The position numbers were made by a program, and so were the translations under genes. Shown here one piece after another: positions 29,252 to 38,246 of a stretch of DNA of 64,000 bases. Within the stretch, counting starts at the first letter, position 1, and each line of letters opens with the position of its first letter. The notes beneath the pieces are model-generated. The model saw only the letters and a list, made by a program, of their open reading frames with translations. It did no database searches and had not been told where the DNA came from. This DNA is from Dorea sp. AM10-31 (GTDB taxonomy: Bacteria > Bacillota > Clostridia > Lachnospirales > Lachnospiraceae), in NCBI RefSeq assembly GCF_003435815.1, contig NZ_QTUV01000002.1, forward strand, positions 434,001 to 498,000. The letters run 5' to 3'.

Positions 29252-29302
29252 ATAGGACGTTGAGCTTATTTTTATTTATCTCTCTCGCTCTGTCCGTAGA
29301 TT

Positions 29303-29331
29303 ATAATACTATAGCCCAACCCAAATGTCAA
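29303..29331 (-). promoter_or_regulatory. Promoter for tRNA-Leu
   Basis: On the minus strand: TTGACA, 17 bp, TATTAT, about 50 bp before the tRNA 5' end. Confidence 0.7.
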
Positions 29332-29387
29332 CATATTTTTTAAACTTTTTTAATTTTTTTAAATCTTTTTTCAATCGTGACATTTTC

Positions 29388-29942
29388 CTATATCATATGC
29401 TGGCGTTTCAATTCTCTGACCTGCTCTCTTACATACTTGAATGTTGCACGCTCACCTTTTTCTGCCAACATCTTCAAAAGCTTATGTATAAGTGCCGCTG
29501 TCTCCGGATGGATCATCTTGCCAAGCTTCGCCGCACCTTTCTCATAATACTGAAGCGGCTCTTTGTCTGTATACTTATCACCCAGATAAGTTTTGGATGC
29601 TGCGATCCGGTCCATAAACATCTCATACACATACTTTACCGGCATCTTCTGTCCTACAATCCCCTCTCCCGGAACTATACTGTAATCAATCCAGTATTCA
29701 TAATGATGCTTATTACGACCTTTGTGATGCAGCCACGCTGTAGAATATCCGGTTGCTTCACGTTCTGCATTATTCGGGCTTCTTGTTCCCTGATAATACC
29801 TACAGCCGACCAGAAATTCTGTCGGAGAATATTTGGACAGATCGTGAAGCAGCCCTTGCTTGTATAATCCAACTTTAAAACAATGTTTCATAACCAATAG
29901 TTTGTGGTGATTGATCGTTTGCAGATGTTTTAACGCCTTCAT
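29388..29942 (-). CDS. DUF5662 family protein
   Basis: A 184-residue protein I place in DUF5662 from its pattern of conserved histidines: HHKLLVMKHCFKVGLYKQG, LLHDLSKYSPTEFL, WLHHKGRNKHHYEYW and ASKTYLGDKYTDKEP. The LHDLSK motif and paired histidines look like an HD-type or other metal-binding helical fold, but no activity is known. Start at the ATG at 29942 with GGAG 8 nt upstream. The second half is helical and basic. It has no clear partner; the following GH13/lipoprotein genes are on the same strand upstream, with 100 bp between. Confidence 0.7.
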   Translation of the reverse strand: MKALKHLQTINHHKLLVMKHCFKVGLYKQGLLHDLSKYSPTEFLVGCRYYQGTRSPNNAEREATGYSTAWLHHKGRNKHHYEYWIDYSIVPGEGIVGQKMPVKYVYEMFMDRIAASKTYLGDKYTDKEPLQYYEKGAAKLGKMIHPETAALIHKLLKMLAEKGERATFKYVREQVRELKRQHMI

Positions 29943-30049
29943 ACTTATATCTCCATTCCTCTTCATTTATTCTTTGTCATTTCTTTCACATACTTTATAT
30001 TTATTATGCACTTTTTTTCAATAACTTTCAAGAGAGTATCCCTGTTTTC

Positions 30050-31702
30050 TTATTTTGCAACCAGGACAACTATTGTTCTTTCTTCAATTTCGATAGATTT
30101 CTGTCCACCCAAACAGATCATTTCAGCTTTTATACCGTCTTTTGTGGAAGCGGCAAGATACCATTTTTTATTTTTCGGAAGAGATGGCAGAGCAAATGTA
30201 TGACGGATCCAGTGCATATTATAAGCGACATAGCAGTCCTCTGCTTCAAGCGATGTTCCACTGTAATATACGCCCAGCTGTCTACTTGCGACTTCCTTCT
30301 CTATTCTCCATGCATATTCTCCGTGGTAGGATACATCCGGAACTCCGCATCTAGTCGTATCTGTTCCGCTCATCTCCTGCGCCGGATGGAATACTTTATA
30401 ACGTTTGCGGAATGCGATCAGATCCCGCACGAAATCATGCAGTTCCTGATTCGTCGTCAGCTTTTTCCAATTTACCCAGCCTGTTGGATTGTCCTGACAA
30501 TAGACATTGTTATTTCCTTTCTGTGAATTGCCAAACTCATCCCCCGCCAGCAGACACGGTGTCCCCTGTGCCAGAAATACAAGAAACAGCGCATTATACA
30601 GCTGTCCTCTCCTTAAGTTTACAACCGCTTTCTTCCTTGATGGGCCTTCTGCTCCGCAGTTCCAGCTGTAATTATAATCCGGTCCATCCTGGTTATTTTC
30701 TCCGTTCGCTTCATTGTGTTTTCCTTCATAGGATACAAGATCCATAAGCGTGAAGCCATTATGTGACGCAATATAATTGAAGTTTCCTTCTTTCTCCGAC
30801 AGGTGACGTAGCCAGTAAGTCACTGCTTCCACCATACCCTCGTCTCCTTTTAAGAAACGGCGCATCACATTCTGAAATTCCGTATGATGAACCATCAGCT
30901 TGCAGTCCTGTAAATACGGATCTTCATACGCTGCTCTGGTTGATACTGCTGCCGGATTCAGGATATATCCGTCTATATGATATTCCTGCCTGTAATAGCG
31001 CAGGCAGTCCAGCACCTGATAGATCGGCGTCTCCGGACAAAAGGGCATTTCCAGCACGACTTCAATCTCCGCTTCATGACATGCTTTCACCATGTTTTTC
31101 AACGAACGCACACCGTCAGATATAGCAGAATAGCTGTTCTTCGGTGCAAAGAAATACCCAGGTCCATATCCCCAGTAATTTGGCTTTCTTTTTCCTTCCA
31201 GAAATGAATAAACCGGCATACACTGAATCTGGTTGATCCCCAGGTCTTTCAGATAAGGAAGCTTTTCTATGACGCCTTCAAAGGTTCCTCTGTGTGCAAC
31301 CTTTGAATAACTATCCTGTGTAAATCCACGCACGTGAAGGCTGTACGCAATAACATCCTTATATGCATAAGCCGGATATCTGTCATCCTCCCAGTCATAT
31401 TCTGGGATCAGGACCTGACTCTTATTCTCTTTTGTAAATGCTTTTGTGTACGGATCAGTCACAACTTCTTCATCCATCAGATACTCATAGGCATATGCAC
31501 CTGACTGGATATCCGTCACCTTTACTGTATATACCGCACCTTCACTTTGCCGCATCGGATATCTGGCACATGGTTCTTTTTCCCCTGCATGATACAGGAG
31601 AAGGCAACATGCCTTCCCCTTCTTCGCTGCAACGGAAAAACTGACTCCATCTTCCTGTACCGTAACCCCCATCGGTAACTGCTGCCCTTGTGTATTCTTC
31701 AT
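30050..31702 (-). CDS. GH13 glycogen-debranching-like protein lacking catalytic residues
   Basis: A 550-residue homologue of isoamylase/GlgX-type debranching enzymes: an N-terminal CBM48-like domain (VQEDGVSFSVAAKKGKAC), then a TIM-barrel. The overall match is clear (HVRGFTQDSYSKVAHRGTFE; NYWGYGPGYFFAP; GFTLMDLVSYEGKHNEANGE; GTPCLLAGDEFGNSQ). All catalytic positions differ, however. Region I reads VVLEMPF instead of VILDVVYNH. Region II is GYILN where GFRFD carries the nucleophile (Asn near residue 249). Region III (AEPWD) and about 20 residues around it are absent. Region IV is SHNG instead of HDG. Probably a non-hydrolytic carbohydrate-binding or regulatory protein. Start at 31702 with AAGGA 8 nt upstream; 30 bp after the lipoprotein gene. 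Confidence 0.85.
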   Translation of the reverse strand: MKNTQGQQLPMGVTVQEDGVSFSVAAKKGKACCLLLYHAGEKEPCARYPMRQSEGAVYTVKVTDIQSGAYAYEYLMDEEVVTDPYTKAFTKENKSQVLIPEYDWEDDRYPAYAYKDVIAYSLHVRGFTQDSYSKVAHRGTFEGVIEKLPYLKDLGINQIQCMPVYSFLEGKRKPNYWGYGPGYFFAPKNSYSAISDGVRSLKNMVKACHEAEIEVVLEMPFCPETPIYQVLDCLRYYRQEYHIDGYILNPAAVSTRAAYEDPYLQDCKLMVHHTEFQNVMRRFLKGDEGMVEAVTYWLRHLSEKEGNFNYIASHNGFTLMDLVSYEGKHNEANGENNQDGPDYNYSWNCGAEGPSRKKAVVNLRRGQLYNALFLVFLAQGTPCLLAGDEFGNSQKGNNNVYCQDNPTGWVNWKKLTTNQELHDFVRDLIAFRKRYKVFHPAQEMSGTDTTRCGVPDVSYHGEYAWRIEKEVASRQLGVYYSGTSLEAEDCYVAYNMHWIRHTFALPSLPKNKKWYLAASTKDGIKAEMICLGGQKSIEIEERTIVVLVAK

Positions 31703-31731
31703 TCTTTGTGTCCTTTTTCCCTTTCTGTACT

Positions 31732-32733
31732 CTATTGCCAACCATCTGTGCCGTACATATCTACATTATCTTTATTGATCATAAAGACTTCTTCATAGAC
31801 TTCCTTCTCATAATCGTTTCCATCCAGAATATTGTCTGCTGTCTCTGCAGCTTTCTTTCCTATATTAATCGGTGACTGTGCTGCTGTTCCTACAATCTGG
31901 TTCTCTCTTTTCTTTAATTCTTTCTTAATATCCGGTGATCCATCCACACCGTAAATCAGTACTTTATCATTACCGACAACATTCACTGCTGTCTTTGCCG
32001 CAACCGCAAGCTGGTCATTGCCACACATGATCGCAGTCAGATTCGGGTATTTCTTCAACATCTTCTCTGCTGCCTTCAATGCTTTGTTAAATTTTCCTTT
32101 TGTATCTGCTCTGTCTACTACTTCAAACCCTTTTTCTGCTTTGGAGATCGCCTCTTCAAATCCGGTGATACGTTCATTCATGGAATTCTGTGTCGGGCAT
32201 TCCAGAATTGCAACGGTTCCTCCGTCCGGACTCTTTTTGATCAGATCTTCTCCGCAGATATATCCTGCATTCTTATTATCAGAGCCTACATAGGCATCCA
32301 CATAGGACATCTCTTTTACCTGCGTATCTACATTAATGATCTTCACACCGGCATCCTTAAGTTTCTTAAGAGATGGTGTGATCTTCTCCCAGTCTACCGG
32401 GCTTAAAATAATGGCATTGATACCATCCTTGATCATCTCATCAATCTGCTTTGCCTGTTTGTCCGCATTCCCGCCTGGATCTTTTGTGATCAGAGTAGAA
32501 TCATCTGCTTCCACAACTTCTCTCGTCGCACTTTCCAATGTAATAAAATACGGGTTCTCCATATCGATCACGGAAAATCCGATTAAGTACTTTTCCTGAT
32601 CTGCATTTTCGTCTGTATCTTCTTCGGCTGTTGCATTATCTTCCGGTGTTCCTACATCTTTTTTGCATGCAGTCATTCCTAACATGCAGACTAACAGGAC
32701 TGCCAGAAGCAGTGATATTTTTTTTCTTAACAT
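31732..32733 (-). CDS. Sugar-binding lipoprotein, ribose/galactose ABC type
   Basis: A 333-residue substrate-binding protein of the periplasmic-binding type 4 family. The signal peptide ends in lipobox MTAC (Cys near residue 23), followed by an acidic linker (EDNATAEEDTDENADQEK). The binding fold is recognisable: IGFSVIDMENPYFITLE, DGINAIILSPVDW, GVKIINVDTQV, IMCGNDQLAVAAKTAV and VLIYGVDGSPDI. No ABC ATPase or permease is adjacent; instead the degenerate GH13 gene follows by 30 bp. It may work with a distant permease or act as a sugar sensor. The ligand is not predictable from sequence alone. Confidence 0.88.
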   Translation of the reverse strand: MLRKKISLLLAVLLVCMLGMTACKKDVGTPEDNATAEEDTDENADQEKYLIGFSVIDMENPYFITLESATREVVEADDSTLITKDPGGNADKQAKQIDEMIKDGINAIILSPVDWEKITPSLKKLKDAGVKIINVDTQVKEMSYVDAYVGSDNKNAGYICGEDLIKKSPDGGTVAILECPTQNSMNERITGFEEAISKAEKGFEVVDRADTKGKFNKALKAAEKMLKKYPNLTAIMCGNDQLAVAAKTAVNVVGNDKVLIYGVDGSPDIKKELKKRENQIVGTAAQSPINIGKKAAETADNILDGNDYEKEVYEEVFMINKDNVDMYGTDGWQ

Positions 32734-32801
32734 GCTGTTTTCCTCCTTATGTACACGCAGATTTATTTTACAACATTTTTCTTAATTTGGCTACTACATC
32801 C

Positions 32802-32830
32802 TTGCTTTTTGCCTGTTCCTTTGATAGAGT
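32802..32830 (+). promoter_or_regulatory. Promoter for the DUF1292 gene
   Basis: TTGCTT, 17 bp, TAGAGT, 31 bp before the start; the ribosome site AAAGGAG follows. Confidence 0.4.
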
Positions 32831-32861
32831 TAAGTTATCTTAGAAAAAGGAGAATTATATT

Positions 32862-33161
32862 ATGAGTGAACAGAATATGAACACAGATGAAGAGCAGATC
32901 ACAGTAACTCTTACAATGGAAGACGATGAAGAAATCGACTGCGCAGTTTTAACTACATATTCAGCAAACGGAAGAGAGTATATTGCGCTGCTTCCTCTGA
33001 ATGAAGAAGGTGAGAGTGAAGACGGTGATGTTTATCTCTACCGCTACGAAGAAGTAGACGGCGAGCCGACACTTGGCAATATCGAAGACGATGACGAATA
33101 CGACATCGCTGCCGATGCATTTGACGAGTGGATGGATGAGCAGGAATTTGAAGAATTATAA
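32862..33161 (+). CDS. DUF1292 family acidic protein
   Basis: A 99-residue strongly acidic protein (more than a third D/E) of the DUF1292 family, common in Firmicutes and of unknown role. The core ITVTLTMEDDEEIDCAVLTTY then REYIALLPLNE and DVYLYRYEE is the family pattern of beta strands. AAAAGGAG lies 9 nt before the ATG. It is a single-gene unit whose stop overlaps the end of the converging helicase gene by 6 bp. Confidence 0.85.
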   Translation: MSEQNMNTDEEQITVTLTMEDDEEIDCAVLTTYSANGREYIALLPLNEEGESEDGDVYLYRYEEVDGEPTLGNIEDDDEYDIAADAFDEWMDEQEFEEL

Positions 33162-34988
33162 GAAGAGCTCTTTTACAAAACGGGAAGGACTGCAGTCTTT
33201 TCCGTTTTTTTCTTTTACATAACTGATGACAAGCTGGCGTTTTGCCCGTGTCATCGCCACATAGAACAAGCGCCTCTCCTCTTCCGTCTCATCCTGCATG
33301 ACAGCCCGCCTGTATGGCATGCTGCCCTCATTTGCGCCAAGGATAAATACGGTATCATATTCCAATCCTTTCGCCCCGTGCATTGTCAGCATACAAATGC
33401 CTTCTTTTTGCGTTTTTCTGCTGTTTTCCCATAAATTTTCTTCATATTGTTCAATGTGCGCAAACCACTCTGGAATTGTCGCATACGCTTTTGCTCTCTC
33501 CTGAATCTCATCGAGCACCTCAAACAGTTCTTCTGTACACAGTCTGCGATAAGCGGCATATTCTTTCAGAAATGCATCATAACCGACTCTTTTTCGTATA
33601 TACTGGATCACTGCATACGGACTTTTTCCTGCAATCATCTTCATATCCCATTCCAGTTGATCAATGCGATCCTGCATCCATTTTTTATTCTGGTAATATT
33701 TCCTCAGACTTTCATAATCTGCCCTGTCACTGCGCATGCTGTCCCGGCTGATGTAGCGGTTCGGGCGGTTTGCAATCCTTAAAAGGTCTTTCCTTGTGAC
33801 AATTCCTTCTGCCAGGTGCAGATAGCTTTTGATATCCTGTCCGATAAAATGTTCATATATATTATATAAATGTTCTTTCATCTGAAACGGTATCTGATGC
33901 TCCATCAATGTTTCCGCCATCACTCTTGCCTCAGCAGCAGTGCGGTATAAAACCGCAATTTCTTCATACTGTATCCCACTTTTTAAAGTTTCCCTTATCC
34001 GGTCCAGAATATACCTGCTTTCTTCAAACGGATCTCTCACTTCCTGTACATGAACTGTCAGATCTGCTTTCTGTTCTGCCTTGATTTTCTTCAAAAAACG
34101 ATTTTTATTATTTGTGATCACACGCAGTGCTCCATTCACAATATGTGCTGTTGAACGGTAATTCACATCCAGCAGGATTTGCTTTGCCTGCGGATAATCT
34201 TTCATAAACTGCTGCATAATTCCCGGACTCGCTCCGCGGAATCCGTAAATAGACTGGTCATCATCCCCCACTACAAACAGATTGGCGTTTTCGCCCGCCA
34301 GCATCCGCAGGACATCATACTGTACCCGGTTAATATCCTGAAATTCATCCACCAGAATATGCGGGAAACGTTTTTGCCATTTTGCCAGTATATCCGGTCT
34401 GCTCTCAAACAGGAGGCTGCACTCCAGCAGCATATCTTCAAAATCCAGCTTATGAAGACGCTTCTTTTCCTTCTCATAAGCAGTATAAATATCCCGAAAA
34501 CGATTTTCGCCATATTGCTTTGCTTCATATGTTTCTATATTGTAGCGGTGATTCTTCACATTTCCAATCTCCTCCGACAGATTCTTAAGAAAATCTTCTT
34601 CCCGGAGCAACTCTTCATCCTCACCCCAGTCCGTCTTCGAAACGATCCCTGTAAGCAGATTTTTTCGTTCTTCTTCCGTCAGAAGATTCGCGGAAGTAAG
34701 TTTGTAAGCCCACTTTAAAATCCCGTAATAAACACCGTGAAATGTTCCAAATGTCACCGCAGACGCCTGCTGTTTCATAACTTTGGCAAACCGCTGTTTC
34801 ATTGACTTTGCCGCATACTTTGTAAAGGTAAGGACCAGAATTTCTTCTGGTCTTACCTTATAATTCATAATCAGATATTCAATTCTTTTTGCAATGGTAA
34901 GAGTTTTCCCTGAACCGGGACCGGCAAGAACCATACAAGGTCCTTCCTTATGGGCGACCGCCTCTTTCTGAGCATGATTTAATTGCAT
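33156..34988 (-). CDS. UvrD/PcrA-like superfamily 1 helicase
   Basis: A 610-residue ATP-dependent 3'-5' DNA helicase. Motifs: Q/N-terminal LNHAQKEAVAHKEGP, Walker A AGPGSGKTLTIAKR, motif Ia VLTFTKYAAKSM, Walker B HILVDEFQDINRVQ, motif III VGDDDQSIYGFRGA, motif IV LDVNYRST, motif V LTMHGAKGLEYDTVF, motif VI YVAMTRAKRQLVISY. It is about 100 residues shorter than PcrA/UvrD, mainly lacking the C-terminal tail, so it is a separate short paralogue type. It starts 8 bp after the gltX stop, suggesting an operon. Confidence 0.9.
   Translation of the reverse strand: MQLNHAQKEAVAHKEGPCMVLAGPGSGKTLTIAKRIEYLIMNYKVRPEEILVLTFTKYAAKSMKQRFAKVMKQQASAVTFGTFHGVYYGILKWAYKLTSANLLTEEERKNLLTGIVSKTDWGEDEELLREEDFLKNLSEEIGNVKNHRYNIETYEAKQYGENRFRDIYTAYEKEKKRLHKLDFEDMLLECSLLFESRPDILAKWQKRFPHILVDEFQDINRVQYDVLRMLAGENANLFVVGDDDQSIYGFRGASPGIMQQFMKDYPQAKQILLDVNYRSTAHIVNGALRVITNNKNRFLKKIKAEQKADLTVHVQEVRDPFEESRYILDRIRETLKSGIQYEEIAVLYRTAAEARVMAETLMEHQIPFQMKEHLYNIYEHFIGQDIKSYLHLAEGIVTRKDLLRIANRPNRYISRDSMRSDRADYESLRKYYQNKKWMQDRIDQLEWDMKMIAGKSPYAVIQYIRKRVGYDAFLKEYAAYRRLCTEELFEVLDEIQERAKAYATIPEWFAHIEQYEENLWENSRKTQKEGICMLTMHGAKGLEYDTVFILGANEGSMPYRRAVMQDETEEERRLFYVAMTRAKRQLVISYVKEKNGKDCSPSRFVKELFL
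33178..33212 (+). terminator. Terminator of the DUF1292 gene, inside the helicase coding region
   Basis: Stem AACGG..GACT / AGTC..CCGTT with G-T pairs, followed by a seven-T run. It lies within the last 20 codons of the converging helicase gene. Confidence 0.65.
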
Positions 34989-34996
34989 ATATACCT

Positions 34997-36457
34997 CTAT
35001 TTGCTTAATAATTCAATACCTTTTTTAATTCTGGCTACAGATTCTTCTTTGCCAAGAATCTCCATAATCTCTGTAGCACCGCCAGGTGTGCTCTGTTTTC
35101 CGGATACCGCAGTACGGATCGGCCACATAACGAAACCAGTCTTGACACCTTTTTCATCAACATATTTCTTCAGAAGAGCAAATAAAGCATCATTGCTGAA
35201 ATCATACTGCTCTTCCAGGAGCGGAAGTACTTCTTTTAATACTTCCAGAGAATTTTCTTCGTTTGTTTTCATCTTCTTATGACAGTACATTGCTGTGTCA
35301 TATTCCGGAAGTTCTTCAAAGAAATCAATCTGATCCTTGATATCCGGGAAAATCTCAATTCTTGTCTTAACTAATCCGGCAATTTTCTTCAAATCATAAT
35401 CTTTTGTAATAACTTCCTGAATATACGGTTTTGCCATTTCAAAGAATTTGTCTTCGTCCATGGCTTTCAGATATTCTCCGTTCATCCATTTTAATTTCAC
35501 AATATCAAATACAGCCGGAGACTTGCTCATATGACGGTAGTCAAATGCTTTCACAAGTTCTTCCAGTGAGAAAATCTCCCGATTATCAGATGGGCACCAT
35601 CCAAGAAGTGCAACATAATTTACAACTGCTTCTTTCACAAATCCCTGATCGATCAGATCTTCATAAGAAGAATGTCCGCATCTCTTACTCAGTTTCTTAT
35701 GTGTCTCGTCTGTGATCAGCGGACAGTGCACATAAGTCGGAATCTCCCATCCAAATGCTTCATAGATCTTGTTGTACTTCGGTGCAGAAGATAAATATTC
35801 ATTTCCACGTACAACGTGTGTAATTCCCATCAGATGGTCATCAATAACATTCGCAAAATTGTAAGTCGGATATCCGTCAGATTTGATAAGGATCAGATCC
35901 TCCAGCTCATTATTCGGAACCGTAATATCTCCATAAATGTCATCTTTGAAAGTTGTTGTTCCTTCTGTCGGCATATTAAAACGGATAACGTAAGGCTTAC
36001 CTGCATCCAGATTTGCCTGTACTTCTTCTTTGCTCAGTCCCAGGCAGTGTTTATCATAGACAACAATCTCTGCACTTCCCTCTCCGTCTACTTTGCTTTT
36101 CAGTGATTCCAGACGTTCCTTATCGCAGAAACAATAATAAGCATCTCCCTGCTCAATCAGCTGTTTGGCATATTTCAGATACAGTCCGGATTTGTTTCTC
36201 TCGCTCTGTACATATGGTCCAACTCCACCATCTTTGTCCGGGCCTTCATCATGAACGAGTCCTGTCTCTTCCAGTGTATGGTAGATGATCTCCAGCGCTC
36301 CGTCAACGAAACGCTCCTGGTCTGTATCTTCAATACGAAGAATAAAATCTCCATCCTCATGTTTTGCAATCAGATATGCATACAATGCTGTTCTTAAATT
36401 CCCGACATGCATTCTTCCTGTCGGACTTGGGGCAAATCTTGTTCTTACTTTACTCAT
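34997..36457 (-). CDS. gltX: Glutamyl-tRNA synthetase
   Basis: Class I aminoacyl-tRNA synthetase, 486 residues. The HIGH-type motif appears in [32 protein letters not shown] binds glutamate; the KMSKS equivalent is KKLSKRCG near residue 253. Length and order are normal. It could be discriminating or non-discriminating: gatCAB is not in the window. It follows the small ThrE subunit by 23 bp and precedes the helicase by 8 bp. Confidence 0.96.
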   Translation of the reverse strand: MSKVRTRFAPSPTGRMHVGNLRTALYAYLIAKHEDGDFILRIEDTDQERFVDGALEIIYHTLEETGLVHDEGPDKDGGVGPYVQSERNKSGLYLKYAKQLIEQGDAYYCFCDKERLESLKSKVDGEGSAEIVVYDKHCLGLSKEEVQANLDAGKPYVIRFNMPTEGTTTFKDDIYGDITVPNNELEDLILIKSDGYPTYNFANVIDDHLMGITHVVRGNEYLSSAPKYNKIYEAFGWEIPTYVHCPLITDETHKKLSKRCGHSSYEDLIDQGFVKEAVVNYVALLGWCPSDNREIFSLEELVKAFDYRHMSKSPAVFDIVKLKWMNGEYLKAMDEDKFFEMAKPYIQEVITKDYDLKKIAGLVKTRIEIFPDIKDQIDFFEELPEYDTAMYCHKKMKTNEENSLEVLKEVLPLLEEQYDFSNDALFALLKKYVDEKGVKTGFVMWPIRTAVSGKQSTPGGATEIMEILGKEESVARIKKGIELLSK

Positions 36458-36480
36458 GATTCTTATCTCCTAACTATATA

Positions 36481-36966
36481 TTAATTTAAAATATTTTTCT
36501 TTTTTCTGTGATATTTCAGCTGCTTCCAGTAGCCTTTCTGGAACACATCTCTCGGAATGGATAATACAATGGCAATTCCAAGGACTATTCCAAACGAAAC
36601 CTTGACTGCTTCCAGGCCTTTTGATGCTGCCATTCCCAACTGATTCATAACCAGATAATAAGTTGTATAATAAATCCCGGCACCCGGCACCATCGGAATC
36701 ACTCCGGATACAAGGAATATTGTGATTGGGCATTTCATCCGCACGGTCAGCATACGTGATAATAATACCACTACCAGTGTACCACAAAAAGAAGCAATTG
36801 CAGCCGAAAGTCCTGCATATTCTTCCAGTATCAAATACACACACCAGCCTGCTGCACCTGTAATTCCACATCCGATGTAAAAATGTCTCGGTACACTAAA
36901 TAATACTGCAAACGCAACCGCTCCTGCAAATGCACAGACTCCATTGGCAATCAGTTCTACTATCAT
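36481..36966 (-). CDS. ThrE-type threonine/serine exporter, small membrane subunit
   Basis: A 161-residue protein with about five hydrophobic segments (GVCAFAGAVAFAVLFSV; IGCGITGAAGWCVYLIL; LSAAIASFCGTLVVVLL; FLVSGVIPMVPGAGIYY; FGIVLGIAIVLSI). It matches the C-terminal half of the ThrE family (DUF3815 type), including the PxVPG loop. Its start overlaps the stop of the larger ThrE-containing gene by 4 bp (an ATG/TGA arrangement), so the two halves are translated together and probably form one transporter. The substrate is inferred from the family. Confidence 0.88.
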   Translation of the reverse strand: MIVELIANGVCAFAGAVAFAVLFSVPRHFYIGCGITGAAGWCVYLILEEYAGLSAAIASFCGTLVVVLLSRMLTVRMKCPITIFLVSGVIPMVPGAGIYYTTYYLVMNQLGMAASKGLEAVKVSFGIVLGIAIVLSIPRDVFQKGYWKQLKYHRKKKNILN

Positions 36967-38192
36967 CCGACAATTCCTCCTAACGTGTGATAAATGCTAA
37001 GAGTCAGTCCGACGCCGATCGCAATATACACAAATACTAATAATGTATCAATCATTCTGACTGTTCCCGACAGAAAATCACTGTCTGCAATCTCGCGGAT
37101 TGAATTGACAAATGCCATTCCCGGAACCAAAGGCATAAGCGCACCAATGATCATACCATTTAACTGCACCGGTGCAAGCCATGGCACCTCTCTCGCTGCA
37201 AGCGCCAGCCCGGTAATGATCACGCCACCTGCAATATTACTGATAATCTTAGACATATGATATCTTCTCGCCAGCAGTACCCAGCAATAGAGGATACAGC
37301 CAATAAAGAACGCAACAACGCTTTCTCTCGCCGTCGCTCCAAGAAGATATCCAAGACATCCACTTGCAAATCCGGCACCTATGATCTGTACACCCGGATG
37401 TATCGGCTCAATTTTGTCGATCTCTTTTAATCGTTTCTGCGCCTCTTCCAGTGACATCCTCCCGGCTGATATCGCTCTGGAAAGCGAATTTACTTCCGCA
37501 ACAATCCCCAGATGTGTTCCCGATAAAGGTACATTCTTCACCTTTGTGTACACTTCCTCTTCTCCGCTCTTCGCCGTAACAAAGATGGCATGACTCAGAG
37601 TAAATATATCTACCTGATCAATATGAAAACGGTTGCATATCCGCGTCATCGTCTCTTCTACACGGAAGATCTCGCCACCATTCTTCAAAAGGATCCTTCC
37701 TGCTTCCAGTGCCACATCCACGACTTTTTTTATATCAATCTCTGCTTCTAGCCGCTTCTTAAAATATACCATATCTGTAAGCGGAATACCATCATCATAA
37801 ACAGGTTCTTTGTATTTTTTCAGAAAATATCCTGCTAAAATATGAGAATTAGAAAATCCACATTTTTCAAAAAAGCCAAGCAGTTTTCTGCAATTTCCGA
37901 TTCCCACATACAATTCGTCACACCGGTCACTGTAATGCTCACAAATATAATGAACCATATATTTACCGTAGCCACATCCACGCGCTTCTTCCATGGTTAC
38001 AATGCTCAAAATCTCGCACTTCCGGTTTTTCCGGAATCTGACAGCACAGATCGTTTTGATCACTCCGTCTTCCTTTAACAGAAACAGATCCATTGTATCC
38101 AGTTTTTTTTCCAAAGCTTCTTCGTTCGGATCCGCAAACTGTAATAAATCAAGATATTGGATTTTGTTGTCTTTTACTTGTTGAATTCTCAT
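36963..38192 (-). CDS. GNAT acetyltransferase fused to ThrE-type exporter subunit
   Basis: A 409-residue two-part protein. Residues 1-147 form a GNAT fold: SIVTMEEARGCGYGKYMVHYI gives the acetyl-CoA loop (R-G-C-G-Y-G), and LGFFEKCGFSNS the C-terminal motif. From residue 150 it is a DUF1212/ThrE protein: DVALEAGRILLKNGGEIFRVEE, SHAIFVTAKSG, EVNSLSRAISAG, and five hydrophobic segments ending IGALMPLVPGMAFVNSI. A possible internal Met-141 start has no ribosome site, so the fusion looks real. It probably pairs with the 161-aa subunit to export threonine/serine or a related small molecule; the acetyltransferase may modify the cargo (inference). Confidence 0.85.
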   Translation of the reverse strand: MRIQQVKDNKIQYLDLLQFADPNEEALEKKLDTMDLFLLKEDGVIKTICAVRFRKNRKCEILSIVTMEEARGCGYGKYMVHYICEHYSDRCDELYVGIGNCRKLLGFFEKCGFSNSHILAGYFLKKYKEPVYDDGIPLTDMVYFKKRLEAEIDIKKVVDVALEAGRILLKNGGEIFRVEETMTRICNRFHIDQVDIFTLSHAIFVTAKSGEEEVYTKVKNVPLSGTHLGIVAEVNSLSRAISAGRMSLEEAQKRLKEIDKIEPIHPGVQIIGAGFASGCLGYLLGATARESVVAFFIGCILYCWVLLARRYHMSKIISNIAGGVIITGLALAAREVPWLAPVQLNGMIIGALMPLVPGMAFVNSIREIADSDFLSGTVRMIDTLLVFVYIAIGVGLTLSIYHTLGGIVG

Positions 38193-38246
38193 GCGTAGCT
38201 CCTATGTACCTAATCCAACACATTATATCACCACATTTTCCAAATA

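Noticed and set aside
29131-29343. 70-aa plus-strand ORF over the tRNA-Leu gene (contains GRWDLNPHKRNAYK, LARLPVPT)
   Set aside because: It is the antisense translation of tRNA-Leu; this kind of peptide is a well-known false protein in databases.
29325-29867. 180-aa plus-strand ORF
   Set aside because: Antisense to the DUF5662 gene, whose conserved histidine motifs and ribosome site mark it as the real gene.
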